From contig CM057451.1 of NCBI GenBank assembly GCA_016271365.2, positions 492,207,501 to 492,271,500 on the forward strand: a DNA stretch of 64,000 nt, read 5' to 3'. The stretch is from Neoceratodus forsteri. Taxonomy: Eukaryota > Chordata > Ceratodontiformes > Ceratodontidae. Under the pieces are notes generated by a model, which saw only the letters and a program-made list of their open reading frames with translations, did not search any database and was not told the origin of the DNA. A program made the position numbers and the translations under genes. Positions 10,225-20,699 of this stretch are shown one piece after another (within the stretch, counting starts at the first letter, position 1; the number at the start of each line of letters is the position of its first letter).

Positions 10225-11880
10225 CAGAACCTCAGGAAAGGGCAAGATCCATGTAACGGGACAGACCGTAGATGTGGTATACTTGGATTTCAGCAAGGGC
10301 TTTGACTCCCACCCCCATAGCAGGCTGTTCAAAAAGATACGGGACTGAGGGTGGGAGAAAATTGGCAGCTCAGGTGGAGAACTGGCTGAGGGGAAAAACA
10401 CAAAGAGTAGTAGTTCATGGGGAGTTTTCAGAGGTAAGGGATGTAACCAGTAGAGTACCTCAGGGGTTGGTGCTGGGCCCAGTCCTTTCCAATGTATCTA
10501 TTTGAGACAGAGGGAAAGCTTCAAGGGCAAGATCTGCCTCTTCACAGATGACACAAAGATCTGCACAAGGGTGTACATGGAGGGAGGGATAAGGGAACTC
10601 AAGTAGATCTGAGCAGGCTGGAGAGCTGATCAAAGGTCTGGCAATAGACTTCAGTGCAAACAACTATAAAGTGATGCTTATTGGGAAGAGGAGCCCAAGG
10701 GTGCAGTATGAAGTTGGGGTAGTTGTGCTAGAAAACACCATGGAGAACAAAGACCTAGGGGGTCATGATTTCAGAGAGCCCAAAAACAACAGCACATTGT
10801 AATAGAGCTGTGGGCAAGGCAAACAGGATACTGGGTTGCATAGGGAGGGGGATCAGGAGAAGAAGACAGGAGGTGATCCTCCCTCTGTACAGGTCACTGG
10901 TGCGACTCCACCTGGAATACTGCACAAGGTACTGGAGTCCACACATGAGGAGACTGCAGCAAGATGGAAGCAGTACAGTGCAGGTCAACCAAGATGGCCC
11001 ATGGACTAGGGGGCAAAACACACGAGGAGACTGGAGCAAGGTGGAAGCAGTACAGTGCAGGTCAACCAAGATGACCCATGGACTAGGGGGCAAAACGCAC
11101 GAGGAGACTGTAGCAAGGTGGAAGCAGTACAGTGCAGGTCAACCAAGATGGCCCATGGACTAGGGGGCAAAACACACGAGGAGACTGTAGCAAGGTGGAA
11201 GCAGTACAGTGCAGGTCAACCAAGATGGCCCATGGACTAGGGGGCAAAACACATGAGGAGACTGCAGCAAGATGGAAGCAGTACAGTGCAGGTCAACCAA
11301 GATGGCCCATGGACTAGGGGGCAAAACACACGAGGAGACTGTAGCAAGGTGGAAGCAGTACAGTGCAGGTCAACCAAGATGGCCCATGGACTAGGGGACA
11401 AAACACACAAGGAGACTGCAGCAAGGTGGAAGCAGTACAGTGCAGGTCAACCAAGATGGCCCATGGACTAGGGGGCAAAACACACGAGGGAGGCTGCAGG
11501 ATGTGAACATGTACACCCCTTGAGATGGGGGCAACATGATCGAGACCTGAAAGGTACCTCGTGCTGTAAATAACGTGGATGCCAGGAACTTTCCTTCTTG
11601 AGCTCAAATACAGGAACAAGAGGACTGCAAGATGGGAGACTCATAAGGGATGTTTGTGTAAACTTTTTCACAAAAGAGGATGGACTTGTGGAGCAAGCTG
11701 CCAGAGGAGGTGTTAGAGGCCAAATCAGTCAAGAGCTTAAAGCGGGATGGGACATGCATGTGGGACTAGTTGGGGGGCAGAAACAAAGGAATGGCCACCA
11801 GGGCCAGTGCAGAGTAGTTAGGTAGGATGGGCAGACTGGATGGCCCAACAGGCCTTTCTCTTGTGTCGTTGTCTGTGTAT
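10225..11880 (+). mobile_element. CR1 LINE fragment with internal tandem array (copy 2)
   Basis: Reverse-transcriptase blocks in order: 'DVVYLDFSKGFDS' near 10270, 'RVPQGLVLGPVLSN' near 10455, an LFTDDT active-site block near 10540 and 'LVRLHLEYCTRYWSPHMR' near 10900. The frame is broken many times. Where the VQRxxTKM thumb block should occur once, a 77-bp unit is repeated seven times (10947-11485). After the array the CR1 C-terminal region resumes, with a 'DGLVEQA...EEV' block near 11680 and the usual 3' end, which reads 'GGCCCAACAGGCCTTTCTC'. Confidence 0.8.
10947..11500 (+). repeat. 77-bp tandem repeat, 7 copies plus partial
   Basis: The unit starts at 10947, 11024, 11101, 11178, 11255, 11332 and 11409, and a partial eighth begins at 11486 (all starting GAGGAGACT or a close variant). 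Spacing is exactly 77 bp throughout and copies differ at only a few bases. Because 77 is not a multiple of 3, the translated frame rotates from copy to copy. The unit encodes the CR1 block around 'VQCRSTKMAHGL'. Confidence 0.95.
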
Positions 11881-12894
11881 CCACATTTGGGCCGTGGCAG
11901 AATGTTAAGTTGGAAGAACTCTGAATTTCTTCTCTGAAGCCTAAACCTATTTACTGTTCAAGACGGAAGGTTGATGCAAACCTGTGATTTTTCTCCCCGC
12001 CTACAGACAGTTATGCCTCCGCTCGTACTTCCTCAGATGGATTGGAAGTGTGGGTTACAGCATAGATTGCAGTCAGCAGTCTTCACCTACAGATGTGGCC
12101 CACACTTGCATGCACACACAAGCACAGCTGTTAAATAGTAAGGTATAGAGTTCCAGATTTCTGCCATATGGAGCGCATCAGCTGTCTGTATAAGCTTAGT
12201 CCACCTAAAATTCAGAGTTAGAGTTAACCAATCAGCAGCACGAGTTTTGGGTGTTGAAGTTGTTACAATGAATCCATTAAGGATTTAGTACCATTGCCTT
12301 TTAGTAACTTCCTACGCTTTGCATTCCAAAATAATTACTCCCCTGCTCAAGGGAAAGGCAAATGTAGCTCATGATATATAGTAAAGTGCAGTGATGAGTT
12401 TTTTTTCCTACATTTAAACAAATTGATACAATTATTTAACAACACTTTGGGCCTCACTTTCAAAGCTGCTAATTGAGCAGCGCAGTTATTAGCTGTGTGC
12501 ATGTGGGCGCTCTGCAGCTGGCCTAGGTGTCATATTCAGACAGGCAGCGCTGCCACACCCGGTGTGTGCTGCCTTTCTGAATATGGGTCTGTATTAGCAC
12601 CTGCTACAGTGACAACACAGCCTCCTGCCTTAAAGGGACTCAGGAATGAAGGGAGAAACTGCTTCCAAATGGGTGACACATTTGCTCCTGAGAGCCGATT
12701 CAGTGGCTGGCATGGCTGATGAGTACATATGGGATGTGAGGTGCCAATGGGCCATTTGCATGTCATTATGTAGCAGTTTGCACCTCTACAATACTGTCGG
12801 GTACAAATGCACAAAAGCACGTGTGCAGAGCCTTGGCTGCCCCCACACCCGATTTCAAGTAGCAGACTGACAACAAAAGAGGTCAGTCGCTGTC
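11881..12894. other. Non-coding sequence
   Basis: No gene or clear repeat. Short open frames around 12500-12870 have no recognisable similarity. Confidence 0.55.
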
Positions 12895-13075
12895 CATTAT
12901 TTATTTATTTATTTATTGAGATTTCAGAATTTAAACCTTTGAGTCAGAGACTCATTTACAAAGGCTGCACGTCAGAGTACAGTACAATAGCTGGCAAAAT
13001 ACAATAAGTATACATACAGAGGAGTGATACAAATGGGTAAAATAGGCAGGTGCATTGAGAGAAGTTTAGTACATA
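12895..13075 (-). mobile_element. SINE/LINE 3' end with (TTTA)n tail
   Basis: Begins with TTATTTATTTATTTATTTA, a 3' tail on the minus strand. It continues with 'CCTTTGAGTCA', 'TTTACAAAGG' and 'CACGTCAG', all shared with 39940-40110. The pair defines one dispersed family inserted in the same orientation. Confidence 0.55.
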
Positions 13076-13084
13076 GCCATGTCC

Positions 13085-13860
13085 AGCATGTCTTCCCACG
13101 CCCCCCACTCTGATCACCTACCGATTCCTTTGAAACTGCATACCTGGCAGTTTGGTGGTCCCCCACACCCCTGATCACCATATTGATGTGTTTCAACAGT
13201 GTTCTTGGTGGTCTAGTGCCCCCCAACCTAATCACTGTCAGTTTGCCCTTCCTCACCCCACCCACTCAGCACCCACCACCTCTACCCCCTTCTACTCCCA
13301 ACTCTCCCCTTTTAAAGGTGTACATTACGTATGCTGCCAAGTCCACGGATAACGACTGGCACAGTCCTTCTTCTCACCACCTTGGCCACTCTCCATCTGA
13401 GTAACTCAGCGATTTCTACAGTACAGCTGTTTCTACAGTACACGCCACATACTCCCTGTCACTCAGACTGTGGTCGATGGAGATGGAGAGCGGACGGGCT
13501 GGGCTAGTTGCCATCTGTGGGCCTGGTGGCATATCTAATGTGCACCTTTAGAAGGAGTAAGTTGGGGGCCCGTGGGAGATAGGGTGGTGGGTGCTAAGTG
13601 GGTGGGCCAGGGGGGAATTTGATAGAAATCGGGGAAGGGGTACTAGACCACTAAGAATATTGTTCAGACAGCTGTCAGGGCACTGGGGGACCACTAGACT
13701 GCCAAAGATAGTTTCGAGGGATCAGTGCAGTGATTGAGGGGTGGTGGATGCTTTAATTGTCAGTGATGCTGTTTCAAAGGGATCAGTGCAGTGATTGGGG
13801 ATGGGGGACTGCTAGGCTGCCAGGAATGAAGTTTCAGTTTTTCTCGGTATGGCAGTCGAG
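13085..13860. repeat. Inverted pair of ~60-bp tandem repeats
   Basis: Segment 13085-13245 (minus sense) and 13620-13860 (plus sense) contain diverged units of about 60 bp. They are built on 'GATCAGTGCAGTGATTGGGG', a G-rich run, 'CACTAGACTGCCA' and 'AGTTTCAAAGG'. About 370 bp separates the two clusters. No coding function is evident. Confidence 0.6.
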
Positions 13861-14479
13861 GATAGGGGTTGGGGGAGGGGGACGACACTAGATGGATAGG
13901 AGAGCTGTCAGTCCAGAATTCAGTGCTCAGCAGGAGGGAGTCGGAGGGGGGGATTGCACATCACTGTGCATTTTGATGAGTAGAGTTTTGGAAATGTTAA
14001 ACAGCATTGTGACAGTGACTTTTAGTGCTTTCTAAACCTCAGAGTATACCACCGTGCCTGTGTGCAACATGGCTCACTTATTTGCCTGGACAAAATTTCA
14101 TATTCAACACATATGCTCTGTCCACGGAACGCTGCACACCGAGGCCATTGCATATGCCCCCCCCAGTCTGATTACATAAGCTCCAGTTAGCACACTGCTA
14201 ACATTGTTAGCGTATGTGCTTACCTTCTGAATATCTGATCCTTTAACCATTCTCAAACTGGAAACCATTTGCTGCATAACTTGAAGAGCATTATCAGCTA
14301 AAGACAGGTTAAGAACAGCAAGCTTAAGACACTTTTTGATACAATACAAAAGACCCAATCTTGAGTAAGTCAATTTTAGAAGGACGTCAATATGTTATGG
14401 AAGATAAAATATTGTCCAATGTGTAGTTCCCAAATATTTGAAATTTGAAACAAATAGTCTGCATTACAATGTGTTCTGA

Positions 14480-14910
14480 TATCCATGAGCAGAGACCCAT
14501 ATCCAAGAGAGATTTCCCTAGTGCACTTATATTTCCTCATCTATGAGGGGAGATTCAGCTAGTGCTCTCACATCTCCTCATTTCTGAGTGACAGATTCCC
14601 CCAGTACTCTCATATCACCCATGTGTCAGTAGGAGAGATTTCCCAAGTGCTCTTGGATCACCCTCATATCTGATGGAGCGATTCCCACAGTGATCTCATG
14701 TCTGAGAGGGAGATTCCTCAATGCTTTCACATGATCCTGTGTGTCTCAGGGACCAGATTCCACCTGTGCTCGCACATATCTCCTCATGTCTGAGGGAGAG
14801 AGTCCCCTAGTGATCTTTTATCTTGTGTCTAAGGAAGAGATTCCCCCAGCTCTCTCATATCATCTGTCTGAGGAGACATTCCCCCAGTGCTCTCATATCT
14901 CCTCATGGTT
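14480..14910 (+). repeat. Degenerate ~45-bp minisatellite
   Basis: Around nine imperfect units carry 'ATCTCCTCATGTCTGAGG' followed by 'AGATTCCCCCAGTGCTCTC'. Units vary in length and sequence, so the array is old. Confidence 0.75.
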
Positions 14911-15662
14911 TGAGATTGAACAAGTCAACAGACTTTTCCTCAAATCTCTTGAAACGTTTCTGATTTTTAGTTATCTAAACCTTTCTTGTAGTTACAGTCA
15001 AGGCCTCTGCTGACTCCGGTTTGGAAGTTTTTAGCTTCTGCAAATAAGTTAAAAACTTCCAAAGTAATGGGCGGATATTTAACTCCCAGAAGAAAAATGG
15101 GTGGCATCCAGTTTTTCAGACATGAAAGTAAAATGGTTGCTTTTTCTGAAATGGTATGTTACAAGTAATATTTCCAGTGGTTAATTTGGAAATGTCAGGG
15201 TGGGAACTGTCACATCTAGAATTCTAGGTGGTGGAACTGTCATATTTAGGTGGTTGAACTCTCCTAGTCAATGGAGAAAGAGAATAGAGGTGGTGGAACT
15301 GTCGTACAATTTTTTGAAGAGGTGGTGGAATTGAGTTCCAGTGGGCTCCTGCACAATTTAACCCCTTAATATTTCATATTAAAGGGGGACATAGGTATGC
15401 GGTCAAGGCAGCAACCAGTGCATGCAGCCTTGAGACAGAAAGTAGTATCACAGCTGGGTAGGCTGTGCTTAGCGACATGCATTTTACCCAGCAGTGACAT
15501 AATTTCCTATCTCAAGGTTCCATGTAATGGCTGCTCCATTGATTTAAGATTAAAGAAATTTAGACAGAGATTTCTCGGGACTGCTGATATGTACAGGAAA
15601 GCCCAGTGCCTTTTTTGAAAGTACTTGTCATGGGCATACTGATTATGAGGGACCCAGCACAC
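14911..15662. other. Non-coding sequence
   Basis: Contains a few repeats of 'GGTGGTGGAACTGTC' between 15225 and 15340. No gene found. Confidence 0.55.
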
Positions 15663-15682
15663 TTACATCCCTCCCCTTTTTT

Positions 15683-16224
15683 TCTGTTTTTACTGTCTGT
15701 TATCTCCCCCAAGCCATCTCCAGTCCTCCTCGGTGCTCAGGCCACCCCAGCCCCATCACCCCCGCCATCTCCCAGGGTTTACCAGCACCAGGAGAGTAGC
15801 CCATGATATCCTCCCCACGGTGGAGGTCCTCAAATTGGACAAGTTCCTTGGATATGCTGCAGTGGTGCTCCCAGTGTGAACCTAGGTTGATGTGGTGCAG
15901 TCTGTGGACCAGCCGGCAGTCATAAAAGCACAGCTGCATTTTCTTAGGACTTTTCCTGCTCCCCACCAGAAATGCTGTCTGATGGGAGCACACAGCCATG
16001 TGCATCCATCCAGCCAATCAGCTGTCCCAGTCCCCAGATTGCACTCCTCCTGCACCACCACCTGTGGTCACCAAGTGGTGATTGTGCAGCGGCAGTGATC
16101 CCCCCTCCCTCCCTGGTGGAGGAGAACATCATGTGGGATGCTCAGTCCTCTCTCCCCAGTCATTTCCGAACCCGGGTCATTGTTGTTGTGAGCAGTAACG
16201 TTACTGCTGGGCCGGCGGGCCAGC
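15683..16224 (-). mobile_element. GC-rich tRNA-derived SINE, copy 1
   Basis: Minus-strand element. T-rich 3' tail side near 15676-15690; the tRNA-like head is at the right end, near 'CCGAACCCGGGTCATTG'. Flanks 'CTTACATCCCTCCCCTTTT' (from 15663) and 'CTTACATTTCCCTTTAAAA' (from 16225) look like a diverged target-site duplication. Same family as 23750-24284 and 35857-36479. Confidence 0.65.
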
Positions 16225-17534
16225 CTTACATTTCCCTTTAAAAGAGCACCTTTTTATGTGCCCCCATAGTCCCTGTTACTCACTTACCTCTGCTGGAGTT
16301 GCTCTCCTGTAAATATTTTTATGTGGAAGCCTTATAGTAGGGAAAAAGGACATAATTCTGTGCGGTGAAGCCTGCTGCACTACCCCTTCCCCTTCCTTGT
16401 ATAAGCGCTCTGTTTCAGTGCTCTGAAGTTATATGATATCACAGTTTGGAGAGCAGAAGAGCACACTCCATAGGAAACAATATGGACATCTGTTGAATTT
16501 CCATTTTTAATATCTTAGTGGTCTGTCTGGGTCAAATCAAAGTTGCTGCTCCATTAACAAGGTCCTTGTTAGCTGGATGGTGACTTTAAGAACCACGCGC
16601 ATGAGCATGGACTGCTGTTAGGCCCTGGGTCTGGTGTTCACTGGCATTGTCCAGTGCTGTCTTATCGAGGGGTGCTTTCTGGGAGTTTCTAAAAAAGTCT
16701 GTTGTAAGACCCCTTCTGAAGAAACCATCTTTTGACCCAGAGTTGTTTGCAAATTACAGACCTGTCTCGAACTTTCCCTTTTTGGGGAATGTTATCAGGA
16801 AGGTGGTGGCGACACAACTCAAGGCCATCCTTAAGAAAGTTAACATTTACGAACCATTCCCCATTGGGTTTCAGGCCTCGCCACGCACTTGTCTAGGTGA
16901 TTAATGACCTGTTCTTTGAGACAGCCAGAGGTGAGCAATCACTTGTCACTCTCTTTGATCTCTTGTCAGCATTTGATTATGGGATTTTGGTGGAACACCA
17001 TGAGAAGTATGAGGAACTCACCGGGACATCCTAAAAGTGATTTGAGTCCTTCCTGTCAGGCGGGTCAATCTCATCACAGACTATCACAGTCAGCTGTGGA
17101 GTTCCCCAGGGTTTGATTCTGTCCCCTGTGCGTTTTGCTGTGTACATGTTGCCTGTGGGGGAGTCATTAGATGGTATGGTGTGAGTTTTCACTGTTATGC
17201 AGATGGTACTCATCTGCACCTGTCCTTTACACCAGCTGGGCAAGGGGTTGTCTCCATGCTGGAGTTGGATGGCCTCCAATTGGTTAAGGTTAAGACTTAA
17301 GCTAAAATGGAGCTTTTACTAGTAAAGCCAGTCAGGTCCTGGCAGGCGATCGTGGTGTCACTGCACGGCATCATGCTGGCAGTTGTAATTAGTGTGAAAA
17401 CCCTGGGGGAGGGGGGTTACTGTGGACTCTAGGCTGACATTTATTTAGTTTTTGTTGACCAGAAAAGAAGAGCTAGGCAAGTCTGTCTATTTTCAGCCTC
17501 GTCCAGGGGAGGGGTGAAGATACAGATGGAAACC

Positions 17535-19015
17535 CAACTGAAACTGAACCGGATTAAGCTGCAGGGGAGGTGCCCAAAGACTGGAGGACAGCAGATGTAG
17601 TTCCCTTATAAAAAAGTGAGAACAAAGAGGAAGCCGGGAACTTCAGACCAGTCAACCTCACCTCAGTAGTGGGGAAGATCATGGAAGCACTACTGAAGGA
17701 GAGATTGGTGGAACATCTGGTTGCCAGTGGACTGCAGGACCCAAGGCAGCATGGTTTCACCAAGGGGGAGGTCATGTCAGACCAACCTCATTGAATTTTT
17801 TGATTGGGTGACGAGGTGGATCAGGGGAGTGCAGTGGATGTGGCCTATCTGGACTTCAGCAAGGCCTTTGAGACTGTGCCACACAGAAGGCTATTAAGCA
17901 AACTAGGGAATATGAGAGTGGGCAGGACAGTAGTGCGGTGGGTAGGTAACTGGCTGGATGGCAGGACACAGAAGGTGGTGGTAAATGGCTGTCACTCCAC
18001 ACAGGGAAGAGTGACCAGTGGGGTACCACAGGAATCAGTGCTGGGACCGGTTCTATTCAGCATCTTCATCAGTGACATTGCACAGGACCTTGAAGGCAGA
18101 ATTTCCCTGTTCGCTGATGACACAAAGCTCTGTAACAGAGTGAACACTCCAGAGGGTGTAGACAGAATGAGGAGGGACCTGCAGAAACGTGAAGAATGGT
18201 CAGGGGTTTGGCAGTTGAAATTCAATGCAAAGAAGTGCAAGATAATGCACATGGGGCACAAAAACCCTGGAACAACATATCAGTTGGGGGGTGAGGATAT
18301 AGCATGCACCATGCAGGAAAGGGATCTTGGGGTTATCATCTCTGATGACCTCAAGGTAGGGAAACAGTGCGACAAGGCAGCAGATAAAGCAAATAGGATG
18401 CTGGGATGCATAGGCAGGGGCATCACCAGCAGGAAAAGGGAGGTCATAATTCCACTATAGAAGACACTAGTGAGGCTCCACCTGGAGTACAGTGTACAGT
18501 TCTGGAGACCTTACCTACGTAAGGACATAAGGTAGAGAAGGTTCAGAGGAGGGCAACAAAGATGGTACATGGATTGCATCACAGGTCCAATGAGGACAGG
18601 TTGAAGGACTTGAATATGTACTCCCTGGAGGAGAGGAGGGAAAGAGGGGATATGATAGAAACATACAAGTATCTTACAGGGAGGAACAGAGTGCAGGAAT
18701 ACACTATTTCTCGTGAAAAAGAAGTTCCAAGACTAGAAGGCATAGGATGAAATTGGAGGGAGAGCGATTCAGAAGAAACATGAGGAAGAATTTCTTTACA
18801 GAATGGGTGGACAAGTGGAACACCCTGCCAGAGGAAGTAGTGGGGGCTGAAACAATCATGGGATTTAAGAATACATTGGATAGACATAAGGGAATTCTGG
18901 AGGTCAGGGGTAAGAGGCAACAGACTTCTAGGAAAACAAAGTGAACTTACAAGCTCAAGTGGGCAGACTGGGCGGACGTAGGCCTTTATCTGCTGACAGT
19001 ATCTATGTATGGTAT
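17535..19015 (+). mobile_element. CR1 LINE fragment, best preserved RT (copy 3)
   Basis: The frame open at 17804-18460 (218 codons) holds most of the palm and thumb: 'AYLDFSKAFETVPHRRLL', 'GRVTSGVPQESVLGPVLF', the 'LFADDTKL' active site, 'LGVIISDDLK' and 'ANRMLGCIGRGITSRKREV'. Upstream, 17590-17780 carries the preceding finger blocks in other frames. A stop at 18458-18460 interrupts the thumb, and the C-terminal region continues at 18562-18944 ('[20 protein letters not shown]'). The 3' end is near 19015 ('GTAGGCCTTTATCTGCTGAC'). It is 5' truncated (no endonuclease) and sits inside an L2 element, so it is younger than that L2. Confidence 0.85.
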
Positions 19016-19029
19016 TTTTAGTGAATGGG

Positions 19030-19310
19030 GAAACTTGGCGAGGGTATTGGGGAAATTCTCTTGCTTTTTCAAGAGTGCCATGGGATCTTTAATGTCGCCT
19101 GAACAACCACCAGAAGAAGCAGACTGGACCTTGGTTTAAGTGTCATCCAAAAACTACAGCTCAGTAATGCAGCCCCCCCCCCAATGCTGCACTACAGTGT
19201 CAGTACTGAGTTTTACTTTGAGCCCCTGGTGTGGGGCTAGAACCCACAATCTTCCAGCCTCAGAGGCGAGTGTGCAGCCTGCTGAGTCACTGACATTGCT
19301 ATTGAATATT
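19030..19310 (-). mobile_element. tRNA-derived SINE of the TTAAACCAAGGTCC type
   Basis: Read on the minus strand, the head near 19300-19230 has box-B-like sequence over 'GGCTAGAACCCACAATC'. The body has 'AAACCAAGGTCCAGTCTGC' and 'ATTAAAGATCCCATGGCAC', blocks found in a widespread vertebrate SINE class. A + strand relative is at 51395-51765. Confidence 0.65.
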
Positions 19311-19665
19311 ATGTGTCAGCTGTGGTCTACATCAGGTTATTCCAGTTGCGAAAGATCTTCCAGATTAAGCCCTATTTAGTGAAGGGGATCTGACGACCCT
19401 GGTCCATAGCTTTGTCATCTTGAGGCTCAGTTACTGTAATGCTGTATACCTAGGGCCAGCTTAAGGTTTGCTATGTCTCCTACAGCTGGTGCACAATGCC
19501 GCAACCAGGTAGATTACAGGGGTAACACATTGAGAACACCTGTGCTGCAGCATCTCCTCTGGCAACCTGCTAGGTGGTGCACCACTTTTAAGATTGCATT
19601 GTTAACCAGCAAGACCCTGTACTATTCAGGCCTTGGCTACCTAAAAGCTCTCTTGGTTTTCCTTT

Positions 19666-20152
19666 TTTCCATATAGATTTTTCTCTCTTCTACGGCAGGC
19701 CGCAGCTGCATCATCCACCAAGCCTACCGGACTCCAAGTCGTTCGGGATCTTTGGACGCTATGCATGTCCCGGAGGATCCCCGGAGCTGGCCCGGAGGGT
19801 TCATCCTGCTTTGGCCCCCGATTTTCCACATTTTCTGCCCTAGTTACCCGGAGCCACAGACAGAAAGGGCGCATGTGCATGGAGGCGCACATGTACCCTC
19901 TTGCTCCAGTGATGGCCCCTACCTCCCACCCCATTGGCCCAGCGCTCTGGCTCCCCTGACTGCACTACCCCTGGCTTCCACCGCGAGGCAGTCGAGAGCT
20001 GAGGGAAGCACGGATCCCTCCCTGGAGAGGGAACAATCCTGCACCCCTCCCCCCCCAATGGCCCGCGCTTTTCCCTGAATGTGGGTCGCCGGCGTGGTGA
20101 GATGTAAGGCGTCCAGCACCTCGGCCCTCTGTGCCACCGGGCCAGTGTCAAT
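19666..20152 (-). mobile_element. GC-rich SINE inserted in L2
   Basis: GC-rich minus-strand insert flanked by near-identical target sites: 'CTCTTGGTTTTCCTTT' ending at 19665 and 'CTCTTGGTTTTCTTTA' starting at 20153. The right end (head side) carries 'GGCGTCCAGCACCTCGGCCC', which also occurs, diverged, at 23280-23305. Confidence 0.65.
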
Positions 20153-20424
20153 CTCTTGGTTTTCTTTACTTCTGGTTGCTCATGCCACTCTAACGAGGAG
20201 TCATTACTGACCTCCCTGAGATCTGGCCAGAAGCAGTGAGGTGACTGGATATTCTTGGTGGCAGCTCTGACTGTTTGGAACTCATTGCCATTTCCTCTTA
20301 GGTGTTCCCTCTCGGTGAGGCATTTAAGAATGGGTTAAAATATTGATTATTCAGTAACTGTACCTCTCTTGCATTTGATATTTATTTTATATTGCAACAC
20401 CTGTTTGTACTGTATAGTAACTTG

Positions 20425-20428
<4 letters not shown>

Positions 20429-20480
<52 letters not shown>

Positions 20481-20484
20481 GTGT
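20429..20484. repeat. (TG)n microsatellite
   Basis: About 28 TG units with two TA interruptions near the right end. Confidence 0.95.
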
Positions 20485-20539
20485 TTTGTGAAGCACCCTG
20501 AGCCCCTGGGATAGGGCATTAAAAACAAAAATTTGCTTT

Positions 20540-20690
20540 GCCTTGCCTAGTGTGGCCAGTGGATGGAACAGAGAAATGCGATCTAGAGGGTTCACAGTTG
20601 GAATCTGACTCCTGGCAATCATATACTGTGTGACCCTGAACATGTCTTATCCAGGATACATGGTATAAAAAAGGCAAGGGGAAAAATAAA
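20540..20690 (+). mobile_element. SINE relic with MIR-like core
   Basis: Head-like 'TTCACAGTTGGAATCTGACTC' followed by 'CTGTGTGACCCTGAACATG', the MIR/CORE block. Diverged and truncated. Confidence 0.45.
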
Positions 20691-20699
20691 ATAACAAAA

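Larger units (their letters stand above)
16620..20525 (+). mobile_element. L2-type LINE, interrupted by three insertions
   Basis: Pieces of one + strand L2-clade reverse transcriptase appear in order. 16647-16904 has 'VVRPLLKKPSFDPE' and 'NYRPVSNFPFLGNV'. 16905-17300 has 'GVPQGLILSPVRF'. 19385-19560 has the thumb block 'LSYCNAVYLG' and 'LVHNAA'. 20170-20340 looks like the 3' region. Between them lie a CR1 (17535-19015), a minus-strand SINE (19030-19310) and a second minus-strand SINE (19666-20152). All frames are broken. The right boundary, close to the TG repeat, is approximate. Confidence 0.7.
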
